The notes under the pieces are model-generated. The model had not been told where the DNA came from and made no database searches. It worked only from the letters and a program-made list of their open reading frames with translations. A stretch of 64,000 bases of DNA from Fragum whitleyi (lineage: Eukaryota > Mollusca > Bivalvia > Cardiida > Cardiidae): contig OX411548.1 in NCBI GenBank assembly GCA_948146395.1, forward strand, positions 60,097,020 through 60,161,019. Direction: 5' to 3'. Below, one piece after another: positions 1 through 12,430 of this stretch (the first letter of the stretch is position 1; every line of letters starts with the position of its first letter). Position numbers and translations under genes: made by a program.

Positions 1-1203
1 GTCGGTCTGTCCGCCCTTTGATGTTTTTACCCTTACATTCTTGTCCGGAACATATCTCCTGAACTATGTGTGCTAGCAACTTCAAACTTTGTACACTTAT
101 AGATCTCATTCAGGAGAAGTGTCATGTTTGAAATCCATAACTCTGCCACACCCACTTTTTGAGTTATTGCCCTTTGTTGTTTTTTATCTTAGCCTTACAT
201 TCTTGTCCGGATCATATCTCCTAAACTATAAGTGCTAGCAACTTCAAGTTTGGTACAATTATAGATCTCACTGAGGACAAGTGTCATGTTTAAGAACTGT
301 TATTCTGCCACGCCCACTTTTTGAGTTATTGCCCTTTGTTGTTTTTACCCTTACATTTTTGTCCGGATCATATCTCCAAAACCATAAGTGCTAGCAACTT
401 CAAACTTTGTACACTGATAGATCTTATCAAGGACAAATGTCATGTACAACTGTTACTCTGCCATGGCCACTTTTTGAGTTATTGCCCTTTGTTGTTTTTA
501 GTCTTACATTCTTGTCCAGATCATATCTCCTGAACTATGTGTGCTAGCTCCTTTAAACTTTGTACACGTATAGATCTCTTTAAGGACAAGTGATATGTAC
601 AAGAATTATTACTCTGCCACACCAACTTTTTGAGTTATTGCCCTTTTTTGTTTTTACCTTTACATTTTTGTCCGCAACATATCTTCTAAACCATAAGTGC
701 TAGAAATTTAAAACATGCTTCACTTATAGATATCATTGATGACAAGTGTCATGTACAAGAACTGTCACTCTGCCATGTCCACTTTTTGAGTTATTGCCCT
801 TTGTTGTTTCTATCCTTACATTTTTGTCCCGTACTTATCTCCTAAACCATAAGCCCCAGCAACTTCAAACTTTGTACACTGGTAGATCTCATTGAGAAGA
901 AGTGTAATGCACAAGAACTGTTACTCTGCCACATCCACTTTTTTAGTTATTGTCCGTTGTTGTTTTTTATCCCGACATTTTTGTCCGGACCATATCTCCA
1001 GAGCCATCAGTGCTAGCAACTTCAAACTTGGTACACTTATAGATCTCATTGAGGACAAGTGGCATGTACAAGAATCAATCTTCTCCGCCCACTTTTGGAG
1101 TTTTTCTCCATTGGTTGTTTTTACTCTTATATTTTGTTTGGGACATTTAGCTCAAAGCCTAATGTGCTAGCAACTTCAAATTTTGTATACAGTTATAAAT
1201 CTA
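1..1203. repeat. Tandem array, ~156-bp unit, about 8 copies, cut by window edge
   Basis: The motif 'gtgctagcaacttcaaac' recurs near 69, 231, 387, 541, 697, 854, 1010 and 1164, spacing about 154-162 bp. Each unit also carries 'cttacattcttgtccgga', 'tatctcctaaac', 'tagatctcattgaggac' and 'actttttgagttattgccc'. Copies differ by point changes and small indels, so the array is not freshly expanded. The last unit decays near 1200. Short ORFs of 70-92 codons here simply translate the repeat and are not genes. I recognise the style as common in bivalve genomes but cannot name the family. Confidence 0.9.
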
Positions 1204-1504
1204 GTAAGTAGGAGATACATTATAGGAAGGGTTTTTTTGTTATCCGGTGGGGGACTCCTGTAATGCATCGCAATTCGACATGCGCTTGTTTGATTTAGAA
1301 TAATAGGGCCAAGGACTGCATAAAATCTAGAGTAAGATTTACATTCACACAAACCTTTACCTGCTTTCTAAAGCAATCATTTACTTAAATTTCTCTTAAA
1401 GCAAATTGATGCTTCTTCTGGTTTCCTTGGGACAATTCCAGTGTGGCCTTGAGTATTTTTTGTTTCTTTAAAAAACAAAAGCTAATTTTGAACTTAGACT
1501 TGTT
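1204..1504. other. Unassigned spacer
   Basis: AT-rich sequence between the tandem array and a SINE. No repeat, coding or RNA signal seen. Confidence 0.6.
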
Positions 1505-1760
1505 CGTTGTAATGAGGCTTAACGCCGCTTTCAACAATCTTTCAGTTATATTCCGGTGGCTAGATCACAAGTACTACCACGACATCCTTTCGTAGCCACC
1601 AGATGTTATCCCACATATGTCAACGATTATCAACCCTTTGGTGAGAGACAAATAGTCGGAAAGGAAGAGTGCCACATTCGGAATCGAACCCCGGAATTTC
1701 AACTTCGGGAATAAGTATTTGGTATAAGACACACAGGCAAAATCGCATGTAGATATCATG
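1505..1760 (-). mobile_element. tRNA-derived SINE, old copy
   Basis: Read on the minus strand, this carries the body shared by the other SINEs of the window: 'agagacaaatagtcgg' and 'aacgattatcaaccc' on the plus strand, then the 3' domain 'cgccgctttcaacaatc'. A B-box-like GGTTCGATTCC lies near 1681-1695 (minus strand). No good A box is found where expected, so the tRNA-like head is decayed or truncated. The 105-codon ORF crossing it is incidental. Confidence 0.75.
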
Positions 1761-2420
1761 AACCTCATGAACTTGTAAAACATGTACATGTATGTCGGTA
1801 TTTTACTACTGAGTATGCTTTTAATGAATTTCTTTATCATATTAACAAATGATGACATGATTTTAGTGATTAAAATAGATCCTCTGACCAATTAATCAAG
1901 TCAGACAGAAGGACATCATTACCTTTATGCTAGAAATGGGACAGTGTTTCTTATGAGGACTAGGTAAGAGCAGTAACCTGTTTAATGCCAACAACATCTT
2001 TCTGAAAACTTTTTTCACGGACTATAAAAATTCTCATAAAACATCATTAAAATGCAAATAGCTACACTTGAATGCCCTTACTTTTTTTCAGCAAATGTTT
2101 TGCCTTTACTCCACCATCCAATCAATCAATCAACCTACAGACTGAGGGTTGCGGGCACACTCATTCAAGTGCTTGAACAAGAAAGAACCATCGTGAGTAA
2201 ACAGCTAGCAAAATATCCTGCAGAGATAGCCAGCTGACTTGAGTGGGCTTTTTGAATTTCTTGACCTGTTTTCCCATTATAAGACAGAGATCCCTAAGTT
2301 TATCCCTGAGAATTCGTTGTAATTCTAAATATTGCCAAGAGTTTTTGTAAATGGTACCTTTTTAGCTGCCCAACATGGTAAATTCTGTTCCAAAACCTGA
2401 AATTTTATTTGTTACGGAGC
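1761..2420. other. Unassigned
   Basis: No convincing repeat or coding region. Contains a short (AATC)n run near 2120-2134. A 61-codon ORF at 2052-2237 has no recognisable motif. Confidence 0.5.
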
Positions 2421-2650
2421 TTAAGAATTCCATTTAATTGATGGATAGTGTCTCTGTTTTGCCATCTTGTACTTCAATATTGGACCACAATTCATTTCTT
2501 CATGTATAATTCTTTTTAAATAAGCAAGCTCTTTCTTAGTAGAAATACCCAGAGATTCATCAGCCATAATGCATATAAAGGGACAATTTTGTAACATGAC
2601 AACCGACATGTCTTTGATCACTGAAGCGAGGTATCCTTCCATCTATGAAG
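2421..2650 (-). pseudogene. hAT-transposase-like (ZNF862/ZMYM6-like) coding fragment
   Basis: A 73-codon minus-strand ORF contains 'CPFICIMADESLGISTKKEL'. This resembles the conserved 'ADEST-D-S' segment in the catalytic core of hAT-type transposases and their host-domesticated zinc-finger relatives. The usual threonine is changed ('ADESLG'). The reading then degrades: the expected downstream block does not follow and a stop ends the frame in low-complexity sequence. No terminal inverted repeats or flanking transposase domains are visible, so this is a small dead fragment. Family assignment rests on motif recall only. Confidence 0.5.
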
Positions 2651-2744
2651 CTGTTGATTGTAGGTCATAATGCCTTTCGGTCTTTCAGTCTTGCTCTGTC
2701 AAGCCACAGTACCAGTAAAACCTATGAGATAGAAATTGCAATCT

Positions 2745-2745
<1 letters not shown>

Positions 2746-2779
<34 letters not shown>

Positions 2780-4020
2780 TAACAGCAATTTTTTTCTCAA
2801 AATGTTGACCTTGACAGATGACCTTGACCTTTTAACATGACCTCGACCTTGATACCTACAAATGTATACCACTGAGATCTTTCATCATGCCAATTATGAG
2901 ACAGGGTATCTATAATATGTTTAAATAATCTGCACAATGAAAGTTTTTTGGTTATGTTATTCAGAAGTTTGACCTTGAAAGATGACATTGACCTCGTCAC
3001 ATGACCTTGACTTTTGAACATGCAGATGTCGATCATTGAGATGTATCATCATGCCCAGTATTAGCATTGTATCTTGAATAGGCTTGAAGATATTGGCAAT
3101 TTTAAGTTTTTTGGTTAAGTTTTTGAGTTATTTAACCTTGAGAGATGACCTTGACCTTGTCACATGACCTTGACTTTGGAACATGCAGATGTCGATCATT
3201 GAGATGTATCATCATGCCATGTATTAGCATTGTATCTTGAATAGGCTTGAAGATATTGGCAATTTTAAGTTTTTTGGTTAAGTTTTTGAGTTATTTGACA
3301 TTGAGAGATGACCTTGACCTTGTCACATGACCTTGACTTTGGTATCAGCAGATGCGTATCATTGAGATCTATCATCATTCCAAATATGAGCCTTGTATCT
3401 TGAATAGGCTTAAAGATTTAGGCTATGTTAAGTTTTTTGTTTAAGTGTTTGAGTTATTTGACCTTTGGAGATGACCTTGACCTTATCACATGACCTTGAC
3501 TTTGGTATCAGCAGATGCGTATCCTTGAGATCTATCATCATGCCAAATATGAGCCTTGTATCTTGAATAGGCTTGAAGATATCGGCAATGTTAAGTTTTT
3601 TTGTTAAGTTTTTGAGTTATTTGACCTTGAGAGATTACCTTGACCTTGTCACATGACCTTGACTTTGGTATTAGCAGATGCGTATCTTTGAGATCTATCA
3701 TCATGCCCAATATGAGCCTTGTATCTTGAATAGGCTTGAAGATTTAGGCTATGTTAAGTTTTTTGGTTAAGTTTTTGAGTTAATTGACCTTGGGAGATGA
3801 CCTTGACCTTATCACATGACCTTGACTTTGGTATCAGCAGATGTGTATCCTTGAGATCTATCATCATGCCAAATATGAGCCTTGTATCTTGAATAGGCTT
3901 GAAGATATTGGCAATGTTAAGTTTTTTTGGTTAAGTTTTGCAGACAGACAGACAGACGGACAGACAGACGGACAACGGTAAAACAATATGCCCCCGATCT
4001 TTCGATACGCGGGCATAAAA
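2746..4020 (+). mobile_element. Bounded repeat element with seven ~163-bp internal units
   Basis: The left end is 'aacaagatgtgtttgtgaaa', which includes the palindrome GTGTTTGTGAAACAC, followed by 'tgcccccgtaac'. The right end has a run of 'cagacagacggacagac' followed by a hairpin, 'tgccccc...gcgggca', and 'taaaa'. Between them 'ttgaccttgagagatgacc' recurs near 2811, 2971, 3134, 3297, 3459, 3622 and 3785. Each unit contains several TGACCTTGAC motifs and 'atctatcatcatgcc'. The layout (distinct ends, internal tandem units, 3' hairpin) suggests a non-autonomous mobile element. A Helitron-type relative is possible, but no convincing CTRR end was seen. No target duplication was found. Confidence 0.7.
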
Positions 4021-4899
4021 ATAAAGTAATGAAGTCCACCATTTAATACAATAATCTGCTATATTTAACACCATTAAATACAGGCAAGCAATTTTTCGTC
4101 TGAATCACTGTAATGTTTCAATTTTTTTAAAAAAAAAATCGGTGCAATATTTCAAGTATCAATGTATTTTTAACAATTACCCTAAAGTTTCGTTTTCTTG
4201 AGATGAACTTGTTTGGTAAAATAATGAAAATAAACCTTGACACTGTACCATCGTAAAGACTAAATCAAAATATATGAAATATCAATATTCTTTGCACCTG
4301 AACACCTATTAAAGCTGCTCTTGCACAGATTGAGAAAATGTAATTTTTGAAAATTTTCGTAAAATCAATCAGAAGTAAGGACCTTATCATGTTGAAGCCT
4401 TTAGATAAATAAGATTCAATCTGGTAATGCATGGAAAGAAAGACTGATATTCCTGAATTTAGCGAAATTCATTCTGAAAAAATAAAGCAACTACTAACGC
4501 CTAAAAAATAATTCTTCAATTTCGAGCAAACCATTTACGTGTGTGCATTTCGCATTATTGCCTTATTCAATCAAAGATTAAGGTTAAAGTATTTGACAGC
4601 TGAAAATTTCATATAAATACAAGCAAAAATGCAAGATTATTCACGGAAAGAAACGATTTTGTAATTAATAGACTGGAAATGCATAGACTGGATTCCTTAC
4701 TGATCTTGACACTTCGAACAAATAATTTACAAAATAGTTGAAATATGATGGTTTTACTGTCAATGACCTTGGGCCAGTCTTAATCATCTAAAAATACGCG
4801 CATTTCCGAATCTAAGATAAAGTTTTGTATTTTTCAATTAAAAAATGTGAAAGAGCAGCTTTAAGGTGAGATTTAAAAGATAGGTTTTATAATTTTTTC
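4021..4899. other. Unassigned AT-rich DNA
   Basis: No coding potential, array or known element end seen. Confidence 0.5.
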
Positions 4900-5860
4900 G
4901 GGGGAAAGTCAGATGAAAAATTATTGTTTTAAATTTTTACCAAATTCCTTGAAAAATTGTTTAGAAATACAAACAAGAATGCCCTTCGTATTTGAGCCTC
5001 TTGAATTACGATCCAAACAAATAAATGAGCTACATGTAGAACTCTGTCTCTCTCTGTCTGTCTGTGTGTGTGTCTATCTCTCTGCTCCTCCCCTGGCATA
5101 GTGATTAATAGAATCTCGAATGGGTTATGAATAGCTTATCCATGCAAGATATCGGCCTTTTGGATCTGAAGAATACTTTAAAAGATCATTACATGGATCC
5201 GAGTTATACCCCTTGATCCAGTGCTCTGCCTATTATGGTCCAGCATTTTTTTCGTTTGATCTATTTCATAAAGACATATGAACTGATGATCAATGCTGTC
5301 AGCTGTCTAGTTCAGAAGAAGAAAAATACCTTCAGGTCCATTCTCTCCCCCCCCTACTGCTTCGCCCCTGGTCGGCCAACGTTAAGTTTTTATATGTTCT
5401 ATGCTCGGATTATCCATACCAAATATTAAGGTTGTTAACAAATTATTACATAGTTCAGAAGACTGCGGATTTTGAAAATTTCTATATCTTATTCCTATTA
5501 GCTATTCACATAAAGGCCCTTGAAGTAATGAACCATGCAAAATATAACCTCATTTGAGGACCTTGTATTAAAGAAGAATTCGAAGAAATCTATGTAGATA
5601 CGAGTTCTTCACACACACACACCCCCCCCCCCCTTCCGGTGCTCCACCTCTCGTTGACAAACAATCGTAGTTTTAGATATTTTCATTAAGGTCTATGAGC
5701 TGATTATCCATGCAAAATTTATAGGCTGTTGGGCTCCTGGTTCAGTAGAAGATATTCAAAGGTTTCATCAAATTCAACCGCGGTTGTCACGAAAACGAGA
5801 ATTTTACTAACTTTCCATATCATATTATTTTTTTTGGAACGGGGCCACCAAAGGTACATT
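4900..5860. repeat. Diverged tandem repeat, ~4 units of roughly 200 bp
   Basis: The sequences 'gcttatccatgcaagat', 'ctgatgatcaatgctg', 'tagctattcacataaagg' and 'gctgattatccatgcaaaat' mark successive diverged units. Each is followed by 'ttcagaagaag' or 'ttcagtagaag' and a C-rich stretch such as 'ctcccccccctactgc'. An (AC)n-(C)n microsatellite occupies about 5609-5635 within one C-rich block. Small ORFs here are repeat translations. Confidence 0.6.
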
Positions 5861-6300
5861 TATTTTAACTTTTGGTGTAAATTTGACATGTGCTCAAGAT
5901 GTTGTTAGAGGGAATTATTAAACGGTCGACAACAGACGGACGCCCAGTGAACCTAGAGTCCTTGCTTTTAAACCAAGTTGACACCATTTCGAACTCGTCC
6001 GAGAATCATCACTGCAACCGTTCTAACAAAAATACAGGTTTATGAACTACAAGTGATCCATGGTGGCCCTTTATCGCTTATCACCTGAGGGAAATGTCTT
6101 TAACATTTTAGACAAATCTTTGCAAGGATGGCGAAAATAATGACAAAACAAAAATATTGCTTTTGACTCTTATTTACAAGATAATTATTCCGACTAATTT
6201 CCGGTTGATTTGGCTTTAATATGGCTTCTAGAAACATACAAAGGTTTTTCCCAAATTTGAACAAGTGACTTAGCTTTTGTTCCTAGTTGACCCAAATTCA
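5861..6300. repeat. Dispersed repeat fragments
   Basis: Contains 'gtcgacaacagacggacgcc' and 'tatcgcttatcacctgaggg', which look like edges of the bivalve-type dispersed repeats elsewhere in the window. The segment at 6180-6310, with 'atggcttctagaaacataca' and 'cctagttgaccc', resembles 9130-9200. Confidence 0.5.
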
Positions 6301-7440
6301 AACTTGTAAAAGATTTCATGAACAAGAAATACTTGAGGACCAAGTATCGCTCCACTGGAAGTGTCCCAAGAAACCAGAAGAAACACTCATTTGCTTTAAA
6401 TGAAATACAATTAAATGATGATTTTAGAAAGCAGGTCAAGGTCTGTGAAAATGTTAATCTTACTATTGATTTAATACAGAGCCAGACCCTATCATTCTAA
6501 ATTTTATATAAAAAAGAGGGTCGAATGTCATGTACAGGGTCAAGGGTTCTACAGAATACCAGAATAAAAGACAATCTGCACAGATACTTATAGGTCAAAA
6601 AAGCACTATATAGTTCTTGGCCTGATAATTCAATATTTTAATAAGAGGGTCAAAGGTCATGATTGGGATGAAGGGCTCAAAAGGATACCAGAATCAATTA
6701 CAGTCATGAACAAAACTTTATTATTCATGTAATACTGCTGTAGCCCTAATAGTTCAATTTTTAAGAAAGTAAAAAAAAGGTCAACGGTTAATCATGATCC
6801 CAGAATCAAAGAAAAATTATCAACCAACCATTTTTATTGACTCATATCAGTCCTTTATCTTACAATTCAATATTTTAGAAAGTAGGTCAAAGGTAAAGAA
6901 TTGAGTCAAGGGCTCAACATGATGCCAGATTCAAAGACAATCTACCAATCTTTATCATTGAATTAATACAGTCCTAGCCACGAAAACTCAAAATATAAGA
7001 AACGTAATGCCAGTATTAGAGACAATCATCTACCAATCGTTAATATTTACTTAACACAGTCCTTGCCATAGTAATTCAATAAAAAAAGTAGGAATAATAA
7101 AAAGTAAAAAAGGTCAAAGTTCATGGTCAGGGTCAAGGGTTCATCATGATCCCAGAATCAAAGACAATCATCAACCAACCATTTCTTTTGATTTATATCA
7201 GTCCTATATCTAACAACTCAATATTTCAGAAAGTAGTTCAAGAACTGGGTCAAGGGTTCAACATGATGCCATTATCAAAGATAATCATCTACCAACCTTT
7301 AATATTGACTTAATGCAGACCTATACCTAATAATTCAATATTAAAGAAAGTGTGTTAAAGGTCATGGTCAGGGTTCATCATGATGTCAGAATTTTTTTAT
7401 TGACTTAATACAGTCCTACACAAAATCATTCATATCCTAG
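6301..7440 (+). repeat. Tandem repeat family A, ~125-bp units
   Basis: Units carry 'gaaagtaggtcaaagg', 'gggtcaagggttcaacatg', 'ccagaatcaaagacaatc', 'atctaccaacctttattatt' and 'acttaatacagtccta'. About nine diverged copies run head to tail. The same family lies inverted at 16,901-18,845. Copies vary in length because of small deletions. Confidence 0.85.
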
Positions 7441-8262
7441 GCCGAGATCTAGACTGCTTGGTTTTGATTTCTCCCTTTTGGTTTCTTTTTAGCGGACGTG
7501 AAAGCCTTTAGTACTAAAGATATCATCTTCACGAGTCAAGGGGTATCGAATCGATAGCTTATTCTCGATAACCAAATTAAACGTTCGTAACCCTAGGTTT
7601 GACAAGATGTCAAGATATTATCTCATTCTCAATTTAACGCAGAAATCTAAAATAGCTTGTCCAAAAGATCATTCTGTTCAAGTTAGGTTCAATTCTGTAC
7701 AATGGTTTTAGAAAAGAGGATTTTTTAATATTTCACCATTGGTGGCCCATTTTCTGAAAACATGACTTGCCCAAGTTATCAACCAAATGATTACTTAACG
7801 AAGGAATCTGAAAGAGCATGTCATGAGGATCATTTCTCTTAACTATGCTTAATTTCTGATCAGTTGTTTCATTTCACCCTTGGGGCCCATTTTTTGGTGA
7901 CACATCGGTCTATGGCTCCCAAAGTATCAACTGATCCAAATTTAACGAATAAATCTTAAAGTGCATGTCCTGAGGATCATTTCTGTAAAATTTGGTTTAA
8001 TCCTATTTAGTAGTTCAGAGGAGAAGATTTGTTTATATTTAACCATTGGGGCCCCTTTTTGGTGTTTGACGGCCCGTAGCGCCCAAGTTATCCACCAGAT
8101 CAGAAATTCTTGGAGGAATCTTAGAGATTATGTCCTAAGGATAATTTCTGTGAAATTTGGTGCCATTCTACCCATTAGTTTCAAAGGAGAAGATATTTAA
8201 ATCAAAGGTTCACGCACGGACGGACGACCCGCCACGACATTGTCCAGTGAAGCTAAAAACAA
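7441..8262 (-). repeat. Repeat family B, minus orientation
   Basis: Three or four units of ~150-170 bp share 'catgtcctgaggatcatttctgt', 'aaatttggtttaattcta', 'ttggggcccattttttggtg' and 'cccaagttatcaacc'. On the minus strand the edge reads 'tttagcttcactggac...' followed by a 'gtccgtccgtgcgt' block (about 8210-8262). It faces the next copy, which starts at about 8294. Confidence 0.75.
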
Positions 8263-8289
8263 ACACTGATTTTGACAATCATTCTGACT

Positions 8290-8880
8290 AATTTTTAGCT
8301 CCACTGAACGAAGGTCTGCGAGCTGTTATCATGGCGGAATGTCCGTCGTGCGTGCATGCGTCCGTGCGTAAACCTTTCCTTTAAAGACCCTTTTCTCCTA
8401 AACCAATGGACGGCTTTTTACGAACCATGGTAGATTTTTTTTCTTAAGTGGACCTTGTCTTAGATTATAAAAGAAATTTTGATCGACCGCCTACAAAAAC
8501 GATACTCCTGAATGTTAGAACTAGTAATCGGCATTTCCATATTCTTCAGCCATAAAAATCTCATGGCTTATGTTTTCTTTTAAATCTTTAAAAATATTCT
8601 CCTGCCAAACAATCAATGAAACTTGGTATGGATATTCCTTTACCTAAATTGTTGAAAAAATGTTGATTGCCCCCTGAATGTGGGTAAAGCAGGGCGGTGC
8701 TTATTTTCACGTTAGAATCTTTAAAAATGATTTCCCCACCTATATTGGCCTACTTCAATGAAACTTGGCATGATATTCCTTGGGTAAAATCGCATTAATA
8801 TTCTCCTACCAATCAATTGAAATACTTCATGTAATCTTGGTATTAATGTCACATGAATAGCCTTTTTCTCTAATTATTCC
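8290..8880 (+). repeat. Repeat family B, plus orientation
   Basis: Starts at 'tttttagctccactg' with a 'gtccgtcgtgcgtgcatgcg' block, then 'aaacctttcctttaaagacc' and degenerate units containing 'aatgaaacttggtatgg'. It forms a head-to-head pair with the preceding minus copy. Confidence 0.65.
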
Positions 8881-9392
8881 CACAATTGTTTTACAATGGT
8901 ATTCTTATTGAGTACACATTTATGTTAGCTATAAGATGTATAAAGGGTATGCAGGTAAATGGTGATTGAGTATTTTGGTGCAATGTGGGCAAGACCCAGT
9001 AAATCATTATAAAATAGTTTAAAAGAGAATTCGAAGTGTTGTTTTCAGTCAAAGTAAGCTTTGTTAAATGAAAGTTTGGAGATGTTAAAGGCAGCGGGCC
9101 TCTTGTCCAGTTAATCGGACATAAATATGGCATCCAGCATGCATACAAGGTTTCTAAAAATTGTTCCCGTATCCAGTTTTTGACCCTAGTTAACCCAATT
9201 TCTAACTCGTCAATTTGATGAAGACAACCATTCTGGCCAATTTTGAGGCTGATCGAGCAAAAACATCTGAAATATAGAGTACACACGAGGTTTTACAGAG
9301 ATTTGATCCTGTACTCTAGTATTTGACCCATTTTGACTAATTTTCAAAGTTAATGAGCCAAAAGACGTGGCATTTAAAATGTATACAAGTTT
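8881..9392 (-). repeat. Diverged tandem repeat, ~125-140 bp units
   Basis: Two to three units contain 'gcatacaaggtttctaaa', 'tgaccctagttaacccaat' and 'aaattttgaggctgatcgagc'-like blocks. The 131-codon minus ORF at 8891-9286 spans them. Its translation shows no domain and shifts register with the repeat, so I do not annotate a gene. Confidence 0.55.
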
Positions 9393-9640
9393 TTTAGCTC
9401 CACTGGACGGTCCATTGTCGTGGCCTGGTGTCCGTCGTGCACCCCTGCGTCCGTCCGTCAGTTGTTCCTTTTCTTAAAATATCTTCTCTCAGATATCTTC
9501 TTGGAAGAATTCAACCAAATAAGACAGGAATGATCCTAGGGACAAGTTCTTTCAGATATCCTCGTTAAATTTTGATCAGATTGAGGTCAAGGGCTCTACG
9601 GCATGTCGAGCCGTTAAACAAGTGGTTCATGATGGCTTAT
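9393..9640 (+). repeat. Repeat family B, short plus copy
   Basis: Begins 'ttttttagctccactgg', then 'gtgtccgtcgtgcacccctg' and 'aaatatcttctctcagatat'. It matches the starts at 8290 and 16,152. Confidence 0.7.
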
Positions 9641-10950
9641 AACCGCTCTACTGTCTCTTTGAAAACCCTATGTCTTGATACTGCTATTCAAGATATAAAA
9701 AATTAAAAGTTTGTTGAAAATGTATCCGTAAATGACAGAAGAGTTGTGTTGACAAGATTATGTACTTAAAGGCCACTTTTCCCATGATGCCGAAATGGCA
9801 AAGTTGTGGCCATTGTCACATGAGAAATATTTTGTTTAAGTTTCATGAGAATCAATGCATAAATAAGAAGTTGTGTGTAAACAGTAAAAATGAATTAAAG
9901 CCCCTTTTCCTATGACATAGCATAATATCACCAAACCTCCGTGAAATGCACATAGTCACTTGATTAGGGACATTCTATATGAGTTTCAGATGCATGTTTC
10001 TATTAACAAAAGATGAGTTGTGTTAACAAGGAAGTTAACATCTAGGCCCCCTTTTCCGTGACGTGGAATATCACCAAGTGGTAAAATAAATGTGGCCATA
10101 GTCCATGCGAAATATTCTGTTTCCAGTTTTAATGAAAACCTGTAAATGAAGGAGTTCGGTTACCAAAGAATATACAAAAAGCACATTTTATCATGACGCG
10201 TAATGTAAATATACAGCCACAAATACATATAGTTTCTGGAAATGGAATATTCTGTGAAAGTTTCTCATGAATATAAAGGAGGAGTTTTGTTAACAAGGAA
10301 TTGTAAGTTGAAGACTCTTTTTCTATGACGGGGTATAAAAAGACAACATCATTATGCGCATTTTCATATGATGTAGAATTCTATGTGATCTTATCATTAT
10401 CTTTCATGTATAAATGAAGATGTTGTGTTGCACATAGTCACTGGAAATTGAATATGCTGTGAAAGTTTACTTGAATGTACACGTTAATAAAGAGGAGTTT
10501 TGTTAACAAGAACGTTTACATACAGGTCCCTTTGTCTAATACGCAGTATAAAACCACCAGGCCACATCAAAATGCACATGGACACATGATGAACAATACC
10601 AAGAGGATTTTTCATTAACTTCTATGCATAAATGAAGAAGTGTTATTATGACGTAGTATATAACTAAATAGTCACAAATGCACAGAGTCACTAGAAATGG
10701 AATATTCTGTAAACTTTTCACATAAATATATCCAATAATAAAAGAGGAGGCTTTTAACAGGAAAGATTACCTTTATGCCCCCTTTTCTATGACGCAGTAT
10801 AAAATCACCAGACCAAATCAATATGCACATGGTCACATGATGAACAATACTATGCAAAATTTGCATTAACTACCATTCATATATGAAGGAATGTAATCAA
10901 TGTATTCCTAAAATTGAATTTCAAGTATAGCCCCATTTTCTCGTGAAGCT
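9641..10950 (+). repeat. Tandem repeat family C, ~130-bp units
   Basis: Recurring blocks are 'gagttgtgttaacaagga', 'gccccttttcctatgacg', 'atcaccaaacc', 'atgcacatagtcacatg' and 'aaatattctgtgaaagttt'. About nine or ten diverged units occur. No inverted partner was seen in this window. The 61-64 codon ORFs within it are repeat translations. Confidence 0.75.
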
Positions 10951-11299
10951 TCATCGATCAAGTATTTTAAAGGATTCTGAAATAAGCTGCCCGAGTAGTC
11001 CGACTTGTCCATAAAGATGCATGAAAAAGCAAATTTTCGTGGCTAGGTTGTCCGTAATCAAGTGAAAAAATCTTTAGAGAAAAAAAACATTTTCATAAAA
11101 ACTTAGCCGTTTTCTGATATTACATGTTATTTCATGTCAAAAGTAAGTCTATTTCTAGGATACTTTTAGTATTTTTAGCAACATCAATTTTGTTTTCAAT
11201 ATTTTGCAAACTCTTCAAAATTCAACGGACAAGTAGGTTTTAGATACAGACTAGCCAGTTTGTGATTGTTACTTGTCAATATATAAGCAGACTATGAAA

Positions 11300-12430
11300 A
11301 TATTTCAGAACCACTGAGGGGAGCAATCATTGTGATGACAAAATCATTTTGAGCAAATTTATAGACAATCGGATGAAAACTGTGGCCTTTAGCGTTAAAG
11401 AGGATTTTCTAATTATGTCTTCTTTTTTGTCCATCTTCATGTGATGCTAGACAGATCTGACCAGTTTTGAAAAGGAACCATCATTGAATAGGCACAATCA
11501 TTCTGGGCAAGTTTGAAGACAATCGGACGAAAACCGTGGGCTGAAGAGGGTTAACGATTTTTAACATGGCCCCTTTTCCCATGACGCTTGACGGATCTGA
11601 CTTTTTTTTGAAAGGAGCATCCTTGTAATGTTCCAATCATTCTCACCAAATTTGAGACGATTAAATAAAAAATAAGGACCAAGGTGCGTTAACGTGAATT
11701 TTTCTTATTATTTTTATTCATTTTCATTCGGCCCCTTTTCCCATGGCGCTTGACGGATCGGGCCCATTTTCGAAAGAAAACTTTCCTGTGAAAGAATCAT
11801 CCTGAGCAAGTTTGAAGTCAATCGGATGAAAACTGTAGATTGAACTGCGTAAACGAGGATTTTCTCATAACAATTCCATTATCATGTTACTTTTTCAATG
11901 ATGCTGGACAGATCTGACCTATTTTCGAAATAAACAATTCTCGCGATGATCTAATTTTAAAGAGAAAATTTAAAGACAATCGGATCAAAACTGTAGACTT
12001 TAGAGCGTTATCGAGGACTTTCAAATTAAATTGTTCATTTATTTTCATTTGGCCCCTTTTCCGGTTAAACTTGACGGATCGGGCCCATTTTCAAAAGGAA
12101 CCATCCTTGTAATAGTAAAATCATTCTGAGCTTTTTTGAAATAAATCGGAATAAAACTGTGGACTTTATAGGGCTCCTTTTCCTGTGGCACTTGACCGAT
12201 CTGACCCATTTCAAAAGGAACAATCATTGCGATGTTCCATTCATTCTGACGAAGTTTGAAGAAAATCCGAACAAAACTGTAGACTTTCAAAATCCGAACA
12301 AAACTGTAGACTTTAGAGCGTTATCATTAATTTTCATTTGGCTCCTTTTCCGGTTAAACTTGACGGATCGGGCCATTTTCAAAAGGAACCATCCTTGTGA
12401 TAGTATAATCATTCTGAGCAAGTCATACTT
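11300..12430 (+). repeat. Tandem repeat family D, ~170-bp units
   Basis: Blocks repeated about six times are 'ggccccttttcccatgacgc', 'ttgacggatctgacccat', 'tttcgaaaggaaccatcctt', 'atcattctgagcaagtttga' and 'caatcggatgaaaactgtgg'. A shortened internal duplication, 'aatccgaacaaaactgtaga', lies at 12,266-12,315. Inverted copies occupy 19,055-19,858. The DNA from 10,951 to 11,299 is unassigned. Confidence 0.85.

Noticed and set aside
2746..4020. Definite Helitron call
   Set aside because: A 3' hairpin is present, but the expected CTRR end and a TC start at an A-T junction were not found.
8891..9286. 131-codon minus-strand ORF
   Set aside because: It lies across diverged tandem units, has no recognisable domain, and its sequence repeats with the DNA units.
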